Shown: positions 5,680 through 11,713 of the stretch, piece after piece
How the letters are laid out: each line of letters starts with the position of its first letter
Numbering within the stretch: the first letter of the stretch is position 1
Made by a program: the position numbers and the translations under genes
DNA from: a virus
DNA length: 34,259 nucleotides
Virus record (IMG/VR): IMGVR_UViG_3300020583_000030
Coordinates: 1-34,259 of that record
Direction: 5' to 3' (one strand)
The notes under the pieces: generated by a model
Databases searched by the model: none
Seen by the model: only the letters and a program-made list of their open reading frames with translations
What the model was told of the DNA's origin: nothing

Positions 5680-5878
5680 TGCTATTAGACGATAAGTACA
5701 TCGGAAGGGCAGGTTACCAAAACTCCCCTAAGAAGTGTTTTAGCATTACCAGTATAGCTCTTAAGATCAATGTATACAAGCCTCGCATCACGTACAATAG
5801 TAAATAGGGGTGTACTAAAACACTTCTTAGGGGAGTTTTGGTAACCTGCCCTTCCGATGTACTTATCGTCTAATAGCA
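5680..5878. repeat. perfect 64-bp inverted repeat with 71-nt spacer
   Basis: The left arm (5680-5743) and right arm (5815-5878) are exact reverse complements over 64 bp. The spacer (5744-5814) is AT-rich. The arms have 27 G/C in 64, clearly lower than the surrounding genes. The element lies between the stop of gene 5881-6081 (3 nt away) and the start of gene 5165-5632. No target-site duplication is seen at the outer ends, and no transposase is encoded. It could be an invertible DNA segment, a long RNA hairpin, a MITE-like insertion, a recombination site, or an amplification artefact of assembly. Confidence 0.97.
5751..5779 (-). promoter_or_regulatory. leftward sigma70-like promoter inside the inverted repeat spacer
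   Basis: Read on the reverse strand, a -35 box TTGTAT (5774-5779) is followed after exactly 17 bp by a -10 box TATACT (5751-5756). Transcription would start near 5745, at the inner edge of the left arm, and read gene 5165-5632 and the rest of the leftward operon. The whole promoter is in the unique spacer, so inversion between the arms would turn it to face right. This is motif matching only. Confidence 0.6.
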
Positions 5879-5880
5879 CT

Positions 5881-6081
5881 CTAGTATTCCGGTTTTCTGG
5901 GCTCTACTTGGGGCAAATCTACGTTGTCGTCTTCCCGGAGTCCGGACAGTGCGAGTTTGCGCAGTCTGGCCCGAGCGGCGAGTTTTTCCAGCCGTGAGGC
6001 GACAGCGGCCTCGAGCGCCGGGACCGCACGGACGTTGGGGGAGCGCTTGGATTTAGGCCAAGCTGTGAAGCGAAATGCCAT
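5881..6081 (-). CDS. small hypothetical protein (66 aa)
   Basis: The 66-residue product is basic at its start (FRFTAWPKSKRSPNVR) and has an alanine/leucine-rich helix (ALEAAVASRLEKLAARARLRKLAL) followed by an acidic, Pro-rich end. This could be a short coiled coil. No good ribosome site precedes the ATG at 6081, so the start is uncertain. The stop is 3 nt from the large inverted repeat; if that repeat forms an RNA hairpin it would act as the 3' end structure of this gene. Confidence 0.5.
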   Translation of the reverse strand: MAFRFTAWPKSKRSPNVRAVPALEAAVASRLEKLAARARLRKLALSGLREDDNVDLPQVEPRKPEY

Positions 6082-6117
6082 TATTGTTAACTACTACGGT
6101 TATTGGGTTTGGATCGA

Positions 6118-6175
6118 CCGCCTAGGAAGCCCTAGGAGCGGCGATCGGCAGGGGGCCGCTACCTGCGCACCCCCT
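6118..6175. other. two short hairpins in the 6082-6192 gap
   Basis: The gap between genes 5881-6081 and 6193-6378 contains CCTAGG-AAGC-CCTAGG (6121-6136), a 6-bp stem with a 4-nt loop flanked by CCG and CGG, and AGGGGG (6150-6155) paired with CCCCCT (6170-6175) over a 14-nt loop. Neither has a T-run, so these are not standard terminators. They may mark a processing or attenuation site between two parts of the leftward operon. I find no gene in this 111-nt gap. Confidence 0.45.
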
Positions 6176-6192
6176 CAATCCGGTAATCCGGG

Positions 6193-6378
6193 CTAGACCT
6201 CTTTGGCGACTCTGCGCGCCTTAGACAGCCGAGCTTGCGCGTCTGCCAAGTCACGACAGCATTCGTGTTCCTCATTGGCGTCGAAGCCTTCATAGCTCCA
6301 ATGCGGGCACTGTGCTTCGGCAAACTCGTATTCCTGGCGGGCCTCAGCAAGTGCTATCAGCGGCGAGTGCTTGGTCAT
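6193..6378 (-). CDS. small helical protein (61 aa)
   Basis: The 61-residue protein (starting MTKHSPLIALAEARQEYEF) is mainly helical with Cys and His residues in the middle (CPHWSYEG, HECCRDL), which could bind a metal but do not form a standard knuckle. The ATG at 6378 lies 3 nt after the stop of the upstream gene, so translation is probably coupled. Family not recognised. Confidence 0.55.
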   Translation of the reverse strand: MTKHSPLIALAEARQEYEFAEAQCPHWSYEGFDANEEHECCRDLADAQARLSKARRVAKEV

Positions 6379-6381
6379 GGC

Positions 6382-6915
6382 TCAGCCCTCCCCAAAGTAG
6401 AAACAGCGTGCATAGGCGAGGAGCGTGTCCGGATCGGCCGGAAAGTACTGTGTCCACGGTTTGCCCCAGTCTTGGACTTCGAGCCAAGCACGATCGGGCT
6501 CGCCATGTTCGTCAAGCTCGCCACGTATCTGCACGGCGGGGCCGCCAGTCGCTATAAGGATTCTGAACTCTACGGGCTTGGCTGCGTCCACGGGCTCCGT
6601 ATTGTAGATGTACCAGTCACCGCGCATCTCGACGGACAGCGCGTCCTCTTGAATGCGGTCTTCGGCGTCCTCACGGCTAGTGCATTCGCCGGCGGCCTCA
6701 AGCAGTTCCATGAGTTCTTCGGCCTCTTCTGCTGTCAAAGCTTCTGGCTTAATCGGATACTCTGCATCGGGATCTAGCTTGGCGAATAGGTCGCGCGCGC
6801 CGCGCAATTCCTCAAGCCGGTCATAGTCGCACTCAAGCGCTGCGACCATTTCAACGATGCTGGCGTAGGAGGGCGTGCCTACTTCTTCGACCCAATTGCG
6901 TTCTGTGTTGCTCAT
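6382..6915 (-). CDS. conserved-type phage hypothetical protein (177 aa)
   Basis: The start is the ATG at 6915 (MSNTERNWVEEVGTPSYASI), which forms an ATGA overlap with the upstream gene; a longer frame upstream runs through two other genes and is not used. The N-terminal half is helical and acidic (TAEEAEELMELLEAAGECTS), followed by a DALSVEMRGDWYIY segment and a beta domain containing EFRILIATGGPAVQIRGEL and RAWLEVQDWGKPWTQYF. I know this layout (acidic helices, then 'filltTGGPavri..' and 'eyQDWgtpw') from unannotated phage proteins. No catalytic site is evident. Confidence 0.7.
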   Translation of the reverse strand: MSNTERNWVEEVGTPSYASIVEMVAALECDYDRLEELRGARDLFAKLDPDAEYPIKPEALTAEEAEELMELLEAAGECTSREDAEDRIQEDALSVEMRGDWYIYNTEPVDAAKPVEFRILIATGGPAVQIRGELDEHGEPDRAWLEVQDWGKPWTQYFPADPDTLLAYARCFYFGEG

Positions 6916-7133
6916 GACTTTAGCTCCGAGTAAGCGCGCTCGATGCGCGTGAGATAGGCGAACAATTCCGGTTCTTGCACGGCCATTGTCCGAGTGTCGT
7001 ATCCGAATATCCCGCCGCCAGTGTAGGCGCGCATGTAGGCGCGGACCAAGGCTCGGTGCTGCTGATCGGCGCCGCGCTTGGACTTCGGGAACTTGGCCAC
7101 TCCTTTGCGCACTGCAGCCAGTAATTTGCTCAT
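6912..7133 (-). CDS. small basic phage protein (73 aa)
   Basis: The start is placed at the ATG at 7133 (MSKLLAAVRKGVAKFPKSKR) because it overlaps the stop of the membrane-protein gene 7130-7276 as ATGA; extending upstream would read through that gene in another frame. The product is basic, with a tyrosine- and arginine-rich helix (RALVRAYMRAYTGGG). It could bind nucleic acid, but no named fold is seen. Its own end overlaps the next start as ATGA. Confidence 0.6.
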   Translation of the reverse strand: MSKLLAAVRKGVAKFPKSKRGADQQHRALVRAYMRAYTGGGIFGYDTRTMAVQEPELFAYLTRIERAYSELKS

Positions 7134-7276
7134 GATCGCACCACAGCATAAGCAGTACAGGCCACAATCATTGCCCAAACAACGCAGAGGGCAATCAGCT
7201 GCCATTGCGTCAGCGCTTCGGTGCGGCAGCGTCGGCCGTCCGTGCGAAAGCTTGCGTTCAATCCAAAGTTAGACAT
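7130..7276 (-). CDS. 48-residue single-span membrane protein
   Basis: This frame starts at 7276 after an excellent AGGAGG site at 4 nt spacing and encodes a polar, arginine-containing N-terminus (residues 1-23) followed by WQLIALCVVWAMIVACTAYA, a clear membrane span, and a short C-terminal RS. Its TGA overlaps the next ATG as ATGA. It would place about 23 basic residues in the cytoplasm. Such small membrane proteins in phage early regions can act on the host envelope, but the role here is unknown. Confidence 0.7.
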   Translation of the reverse strand: MSNFGLNASFRTDGRRCRTEALTQWQLIALCVVWAMIVACTAYAVVRS

Positions 7277-7309
7277 AAAGCCTCCTATAGATCGCAGATT
7301 CGGCAAATT

Positions 7310-7657
7310 TCAGCGTATCGGCTTAGCGCTCAATTCCTCAAGCGCTACAAAGCCTTGCTCGGAGTACCAAAGCGCGACGTGCTGAATATCCGGCAGGATA
7401 TCGAATGCCTCGCGCTCTTCGGCGTCAATATCGAAGAGGTCGCCTTGGCAGCTGCCGTCTTCGTCGTCTATCGAGTAGATCGATTCGCCGTCGCCATTGA
7501 GCGCGCATTCGTAGAAGTACGGCGCGTACCACGGCTCCCTTTCGAACTTACCAGGAGCGGCGTGCAAGTCCGCGACGCGCTCCGTCCATTTGCCCGTGCC
7601 GTCGGCGTAGCCAGCGTCTTTGGCTAGCGCTAGGGCGCGTTGTAAAACTGTCTGCAT
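7310..7657 (-). CDS. acidic hypothetical protein (115 aa)
   Basis: This 115-residue protein begins with a helix (MQTVLQRALALAKDAGYADG), followed by a conserved-looking aromatic part (EREPWYAPYFYECALNG), a strongly acidic middle (SIDDEDGSCQGDLFDIDAEE) and a C-terminal helix. The acidity and small size fit a DNA-mimic or inhibitor-type accessory protein, but this is only a compositional suggestion. Its ribosome site and start (AGGAGGCTTTATG) are identical to those of gene 7130-7276. Confidence 0.62.
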   Translation of the reverse strand: MQTVLQRALALAKDAGYADGTGKWTERVADLHAAPGKFEREPWYAPYFYECALNGDGESIYSIDDEDGSCQGDLFDIDAEEREAFDILPDIQHVALWYSEQGFVALEELSAKPIR

Positions 7658-7665
7658 AAAGCCTC

Positions 7666-7893
7666 CTATTCGTCAAAATCGCCGTATAGCGCTCGGGTTT
7701 GAATTGCAAATTCCTCGGCATTGCGCGGCTCAACCGTGCCGGCGATCAAGGCGTCTATACGTTCCTCGCGCTTAAGGTCGGCGCGCTCGAGGCGTGACAT
7801 GCGAGCATCGTGCGCTTTGTTCTCTCTAGCTTTGGCTTCGCGCTCCGCCTTTGCCAGTTGAGCGCGTACTCGCTCGTGAATGGACTTCGTCAT
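7666..7893 (-). CDS. coiled-coil protein, first gene of the leftward operon
   Basis: This 75-residue product is a nearly continuous charged helix (residues 5-50, Ala/Glu/Arg/Lys-rich with heptad-like spacing), followed by a short acidic tail ending YGDFDE. It is the promoter-proximal gene of the leftward operon, with AGGAG before its ATG at 7893. A first-gene regulatory or host-interaction role is possible, but no DNA-binding motif is visible. Confidence 0.6.
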   Translation of the reverse strand: MTKSIHERVRAQLAKAEREAKARENKAHDARMSRLERADLKREERIDALIAGTVEPRNAEEFAIQTRALYGDFDE

Positions 7894-7934
7894 ATTCGCT
7901 CCTAAGTGCTATTTGATGAGTTTTGACACTCGCG

Positions 7935-7962
7935 AATATACGCGCATTTTATTAATCGTCAA
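7935..7962 (-). promoter_or_regulatory. leftward sigma70-like promoter P1
   Basis: On the reverse strand, TTGACG (7957-7962) and TATATT (7935-7940) are separated by 16 bp. Transcription would begin about 35 nt upstream of the first leftward gene (start at 7893). The region is locally AT-rich. This is a near-consensus host-polymerase promoter. Confidence 0.65.
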
Positions 7963-7970
7963 TATGATCG

Positions 7971-7998
7971 TTTATACAGCACCTAGCAAAGTGATCAA
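7971..7998 (-). promoter_or_regulatory. leftward sigma70-like promoter P2, using a repeat unit as -35
   Basis: On the reverse strand, TTGATC (7993-7998), inside the first 20-bp direct repeat, is followed after 16 bp by TATAAA (7971-7976). It lies upstream of P1 in the same direction. Because the -35 box is part of the repeat, a protein bound to the repeat would block this promoter directly. Confidence 0.45.
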
Positions 7999-8022
7999 TC
8001 CGACCTAGCAAAGTGATCAATC
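7981..8022. repeat. two 20-bp direct repeats (operator- or iteron-like)
   Basis: The sequence ACCTAGCAAAGTGATCAATC occurs at 7981-8000 and again, unchanged, at 8003-8022, with a 22-bp period (about two helical turns). Each copy contains the near-palindrome AGTGATCAAT centred on TGATCA. Two sites on the same DNA face next to promoters suggest cooperative binding of a regulator; origin iterons are the main alternative. Confidence 0.75.
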
Positions 8023-8514
8023 GCAAACCCGCCAGACTAGGCGCTTAAACATAATCTGGCATACGCACATCACGAGCAGTCCGGGAATACGCGCACGACG
8101 CGCCATCGGAGGCGTGAAGGCTCCGGGAGTCCCGGCGGCTGCTTCGGGTCCTTCGCTGAGAGAGGGGCTCGCCTCGCGGAGCTCCCTTTAGCCCGGCCGC
8201 TTCGGCCTCACCTCACACAAAGACGTGTCGATTTGCCCGCGCGTCAGGAGTACCCGGGAACACGGATGTCGCGTTCAGAGAGGAACTCTGTCGTTTTTAG
8301 AACAATCCAAAATTTTTGCGTAGCGCGTCACGCGCGCCTCACGGGCCCCTCGACTTCCCACCGGCAATACCGTATTCCTGGTGCCGCGCAAAAGCCGTCC
8401 TCTCCTGCGGCCCATCATGCGTAGGCGCCGCTCTTCCCCGGGCGGCCGCCTTTTCAGGAGCACGCGGGGCAAGAGGCCACATCCACTTGGATGCAGCCAA
8501 AGAGAGGAACAAAC
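8023..8514. other. non-coding divergent region of about 490 nt
   Basis: No convincing gene is seen on either strand here. Short GC-rich hairpins include GGCCG-CTT-CGGCC near 8191-8205 and the palindrome GCGCGT-C-ACGCGC at 8323-8335. A small AT-rich patch lies at 8291-8318. A weak terminator-like element (CAGAG-AGGAA-CTCTG then TCGTTTTT, 8276-8298) points right. A rightward promoter must exist in or near this region, but I cannot pick one with host-type boxes. A packaging site would also fit here, just ahead of the terminase genes. Confidence 0.5.
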
Positions 8515-8658
8515 ATGGTTAAGCTACTGATCGGCACGGTAATTGCGCTCGCGCTCTACGCCGCGTACCAGCTCTACAAGGCCAAGAAAGCCGTCACCGC
8601 AGCGAACGTGATCGCGCAGGCCAAGACCGACGTCCAGAACCAGAAGTCCAAGCTCTAA
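8515..8658 (+). CDS. 47-residue single-span membrane protein
   Basis: The frame starts at 8515 after GAGAGGA and encodes MVKLLIGTVIALALYAAYQL, a membrane span, followed by a lysine/alanine-rich cytoplasmic-type helix (KAKKAVTAANVIAQAKTD). It is the first gene of the rightward late operon and lies 43 nt before the CHB_HEX_C-like gene. Short N-anchored helices like this occur as small phage membrane or virion proteins; the exact role is unknown. Confidence 0.68.
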   Translation: MVKLLIGTVIALALYAAYQLYKAKKAVTAANVIAQAKTDVQNQKSKL

Positions 8659-8660
8659 GC

Positions 8661-8688
8661 GCTAGTCGCTAGTCGCTAGTCGCTAGTC
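8661..8688. repeat. four perfect 7-bp tandem repeats
   Basis: GCTAGTC is repeated four times without change between the stop of the small membrane-protein gene (8658) and the ATG at 8702. Such a run is prone to slippage. It does not code and would vary the spacing between the two genes. Confidence 0.9.
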
Positions 8689-8701
8689 GCCGGGGATCGA
8701 G

Positions 8702-9130
8702 ATGACACAGCCCGCTACAGCCTCGCCTGTCGCCGCGACGTATCAGGTCGCACAGACTGTCGTCCTCTCGAGCCCCGGCGGCACCGGGACGCTCTACTGG
8801 ACCCAGGACGGTAGCATTCCAAAGACGGGCGTTGAGAAGGGATATCCCGGTACCGCGAGCATCCGGGTGACCGATACCCAGGTTCTTAACGTAATCAACG
8901 TCGACGCCAGCGGTACGAGCGCCCTCGCGAGCTTCCCTTACACGATCGTGCGCAGCGGCGTGAACGTGCCGGCTTACGGCCCCTCGAAGCGCGTCGTCGA
9001 CATACGCTCGTTGAGCTACGGGCTCAGCGGCCAGATTCAGCCCTACCCCGTCTATCAGTTCAGCGGCTACCGGACCAAGTGGGAGCGCGACCGGCACAAT
9101 CCGTTCTCAAGCGTGCCGCCCTACGTATGA
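8702..9130 (+). CDS. CHB_HEX_C-like beta-sandwich protein
   Basis: This 142-residue protein contains, at residues about 28-70, the pattern LYWTQDGSIPKTG, a glycine, TASIRVTDTQVLNVINVDASG. This matches the chitobiase/hexosaminidase C-terminal type of immunoglobulin-like domain ('y.tlDGs.Pt..s..Y...i.vt.s..l.a.a'). Such domains are non-catalytic and occur on surface and virion proteins. The C-terminal part (residues 90-142) is aromatic- and proline-rich. It ends in an ATGA overlap with the small terminase gene, so it is made with packaging proteins; it could be a decoration protein. Confidence 0.65.
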   Translation: MTQPATASPVAATYQVAQTVVLSSPGGTGTLYWTQDGSIPKTGVEKGYPGTASIRVTDTQVLNVINVDASGTSALASFPYTIVRSGVNVPAYGPSKRVVDIRSLSYGLSGQIQPYPVYQFSGYRTKWERDRHNPFSSVPPYV

Positions 9131-9912
9131 TTGTCGCCCAAACCCCTCGAGACATGGCGGACCCTCCCAAGCCGCCGACCCCGCAGCGCCTTTTGACCCG
9201 CTGGGAAGAGTTCCTGGGGTCAATCGCCGCCGGTCTTCCCCTGCAAGACGCAATGATGAAACACTACGTGACTCGAGCCGAGATCGAAGCCAAGTGCCTC
9301 GTAGCGGCCGAGCAGAAGCGCTGGAACGAAGCGCGCGCCGCGGCCCGCCGGCGGAACTGGTCGGTGCTCGACTTGGAGGACGTCTTCGCCCGGATCGGTA
9401 GCGGGCTCACCGTCGTTGATTCCGTTGAGGCGGTAAAGCCCGGCGGGTACCAGGGCTTTCATGACGTCGTAACGATCGATCCGGAGCTGAACGAGCAGTA
9501 CTTGAAGGCCCTGCGCCTGCGGGCGATGCACGTCGGCGAAGGGATCCTCGATATCGCCGATGATGATGACAAGGACACACTCGACACGGGCGGGAAGTCA
9601 GGAATCGTGCCCAATAACGCGAACGTGAATCGCTCCAAGCTGAAAGTTGAGAGCCGGCTCCGGCTGATGAAAGCATGGTATCCGCAGGTCTGGGGTGACC
9701 GGCCGACGACGCAGGTCAACGTTCAGATCAACCACGCCGAGAAGCTCGAGAACGCGCGGGCCCGATCCCGCGAGAAGCGCGCCATTCCGTCTGCCCGGAA
9801 TCTGCTCAACGCCGCGATCGACGCGACGTTCTCGGAAGTTGTTCCCGCGGGAACAAAGGACGGGAACCAGGCGGCAGCGGATCCACTCGACACGACCTGG
9901 ATGGAAGGATGA
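9127..9912 (+). CDS. terS: terminase small subunit
   Basis: The start at 9127 (MIVAQTPRDMADPPKPP) overlaps the previous stop as ATGA; a longer frame upstream lies within that gene. The 261-residue protein has two helical repeats with similar phrasing (GSIAAGLPLQDAM, and IGSGLTVVDSVEAV), as expected for DNA-binding helices, and then NRSKLKVESRLRLMKAWYPQ and VWGDRPTTQVNVQ. The latter follow the 'r.k..vdtRkwl.skl.pk.yGd....' pattern common in small terminase subunits. It would recognise the packaging site and stimulate the large subunit. Position just before the large subunit supports this; the zinc-ribbon gene in between is unusual. Confidence 0.78.
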   Translation: MIVAQTPRDMADPPKPPTPQRLLTRWEEFLGSIAAGLPLQDAMMKHYVTRAEIEAKCLVAAEQKRWNEARAAARRRNWSVLDLEDVFARIGSGLTVVDSVEAVKPGGYQGFHDVVTIDPELNEQYLKALRLRAMHVGEGILDIADDDDKDTLDTGGKSGIVPNNANVNRSKLKVESRLRLMKAWYPQVWGDRPTTQVNVQINHAEKLENARARSREKRAIPSARNLLNAAIDATFSEVVPAGTKDGNQAAADPLDTTWMEG

Positions 9913-10214
9913 AGCTCCTTGATCTGCGGCCAGAACTCAGCATAAAAGACGAATTCCAATGGGCGTTCCTCTCGTACGACTGCCCCGAATGCAAACGCAA
10001 AGGCGTCCAGCATCGGATCGGCAATAATATCGATATATTTGAGTGGGAGTGCGAGAGGCCTTGCTGGGGCATGACAGGAAGTAACTTCGCCGATCTTTCG
10101 CTTACCGGCTCCCGTGCTTGCGCACTCCGCTCAACACGCGTGATGGGCGGATGCAAAGGGCATTGGGATATTGTGAACGGCGAAATCATCTTCCACGGAG
10201 ATTCGGGGCAATGA
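9909..10214 (+). CDS. zinc-ribbon-like protein between the terminase genes (DUF6527-like)
   Basis: This 101-residue protein has a CPEC knuckle at residues 25-28, a WECERPCWGMTGSNFADLSL segment (46-65) and a C-terminal GGCKGHWDIVNGEI (80-93). The order (Cys knuckle, 'W.ltg....tlsl..S', then 'C.GHw.i.nGei') resembles the DUF6527 type of small phage protein. The cysteines and histidine probably bind one zinc ion. It is joined to both terminase genes by ATGA overlaps, so it is made in fixed proportion to them and may be a packaging accessory factor. That role is inference. Confidence 0.6.
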   Translation: MKLLDLRPELSIKDEFQWAFLSYDCPECKRKGVQHRIGNNIDIFEWECERPCWGMTGSNFADLSLTGSRACALRSTRVMGGCKGHWDIVNGEIIFHGDSGQ

Positions 10215-11713
10215 GCGCCGCCCTCAAACACGGGGACACGTCTCGGGCACGCGCCGCGCAGTCCTCGAATTCCATGACCGATGCAGAGTACGAGGAAGCG
10301 CTCACTGCCGACATGGGCGAGATGATCGACAAGTTCGAGGACTGGATCTATTACGCCTTCGACTGGGGCAACGGCGAACTTTCCGAGCATGACGGGCCGG
10401 ACAAGTGGCAGATCGCGGTCGCGCGCTCCGTCGATACGAAGCTCGAGGCGAATCCCGACTGTTCGATCCGTGAAGCGACCGCATCGGGCCACGGCATCGG
10501 CAAGACCTGCGAAGTCGCTTGGATCATTCTCTGGATGATGTCGACCCGCCCGCATCTCGCCGGCGTGGTAACGGCGAACACGATGGGCCAGCTCTCCACC
10601 AAGACCTGGCGCGAGCTTGCGCTCTGGCACAAGCGGCTCATCAACCGGCATTGGTTCAAGTGGTCGGCCACCAAGTTCTGGCACGTCGAGCATCCCGAGA
10701 CTTGGGCCGTGCACGCAACGCCGAATAGCGAGCACAACTCTGAAGCATTCGCCGGATTGCACGCGAAGTACGTGCTCATGATCTTCGACGAGGCGAGCGC
10801 GATCCCCGACAAGATTTGGGAAGTCGCCGAGGGTGCGATGACCACGCCGCGCGCATTTTGGTTCGTATTCGGGAACCCGACGAGGAACACCGGCCGATTC
10901 AAGGATTGCTTCGAGCGTGACTCAAGCCGCTGGACGATCCGGCACGTTGACTCGCGCACCTGCAAGATGACGAACAAAGCTGAGCTCGAGGAATGGATCA
11001 AGGCCTATGGGGAGGACTCTGACTTCGTCCGCATCCGCATCTTGGGACTCTTCCCGCGCAAGGGCGCGATGCAATTCATCGGCACCGACAAAGTTGAGCG
11101 CGCGATGCTGGGCGACGTGCCGTTCGATGCCTACTGCATGATCCCGATCGTCTTCGGGGTCGACGTCGCGCGCTACGGCGACGACAAGTCCTGCATCGCG
11201 GTCCGGCGGGGGCGGAAGCTCCACGAGGTGCGCAAGTTCGTCGAGATCAACACCATGCAGCTCGCCGCCGAGGTGGTCGTTGCGATGAAAGATTGGGGAC
11301 AGGTAGCCGCGGTGTTCGTCGACGGCGTGGGAGTCGGCGGCGGCGTGGTTGACCGATTGCAGATGCTCGGGCATCCGGTGATCGAGGTGAACGGCGGCGC
11401 GGTTGCGCTCGACGATGAGAAGTTTTACAACAAGACCGCCGAGATGTGGGATCGGATGCGCACCTGGATGGAGGGTGCCGATCTTCCTCCCAAAGACAAT
11501 GACTTGCGTCTCGCTTTGATTGGGCGGGAGTATTACTTCGATGACAAAGAGCGTATACGGCTTGAGCGTAAGCAGGACATGAAAAAGCGCGGGCTATCCT
11601 CCCCCGATGAGGCGGATGCTGTCGCGCACTCTTTCGCCGAGGAGCTGGGCGATCTCATCCGGAACAGCTTCGAGCCGACCCAAACAGAAAACAGCGTGGA
11701 GCCAGAACAATGA
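10211..11713 (+). CDS. terL: terminase large subunit (ATPase and nuclease)
   Basis: Starting at 10211 (ATGA overlap) gives a 500-residue motor protein. The ATPase half has a Walker A-type loop SGHGIGKT (92-99), a Walker B IFDEAS (191-196) and a GNPTR coupling motif (221-225). The RNase H-like nuclease half has FGVDVARYGDDKS (315-327), VFVDGVGVGGGVVDRL (369-383) and SSPDEADAVAHSF (463-475), giving acidic metal ligands D318, D371 and D466 or D469. All catalytic residues appear intact. It would pump and cut phage DNA at the portal. The glycine-rich loop G-H-G-I-G-K-T belongs to the subgroup with G-x-G-x-G-K-[S/T]. Confidence 0.96.
   Translation: MSAALKHGDTSRARAAQSSNSMTDAEYEEALTADMGEMIDKFEDWIYYAFDWGNGELSEHDGPDKWQIAVARSVDTKLEANPDCSIREATASGHGIGKTCEVAWIILWMMSTRPHLAGVVTANTMGQLSTKTWRELALWHKRLINRHWFKWSATKFWHVEHPETWAVHATPNSEHNSEAFAGLHAKYVLMIFDEASAIPDKIWEVAEGAMTTPRAFWFVFGNPTRNTGRFKDCFERDSSRWTIRHVDSRTCKMTNKAELEEWIKAYGEDSDFVRIRILGLFPRKGAMQFIGTDKVERAMLGDVPFDAYCMIPIVFGVDVARYGDDKSCIAVRRGRKLHEVRKFVEINTMQLAAEVVVAMKDWGQVAAVFVDGVGVGGGVVDRLQMLGHPVIEVNGGAVALDDEKFYNKTAEMWDRMRTWMEGADLPPKDNDLRLALIGREYYFDDKERIRLERKQDMKKRGLSSPDEADAVAHSFAEELGDLIRNSFEPTQTENSVEPEQ

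Noticed and set aside
5685-5879. A 64-codon leftward reading frame covering most of the inverted repeat
   Set aside because: Its two ends are encoded by the two arms of the same perfect repeat, composition is unlike the neighbours, and there is no ribosome site. The repeat and promoter explain the sequence better.
6916-7167. N-terminal extension of the 6382-6915 protein
   Set aside because: The extension passes through two better-supported genes with ATGA couplings and strong ribosome sites.
8276-8298. Terminator-like hairpin CAGAG-AGGAA-CTCTG followed by TCGTTTTT
   Set aside because: The stem is only 5 bp and no rightward gene precedes it; kept only as a note in the non-coding entry.
8233-8424. 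A 63-codon forward frame in the divergent region
   Set aside because: No recognised protein, poor start context, and low-complexity composition; treated as non-coding.
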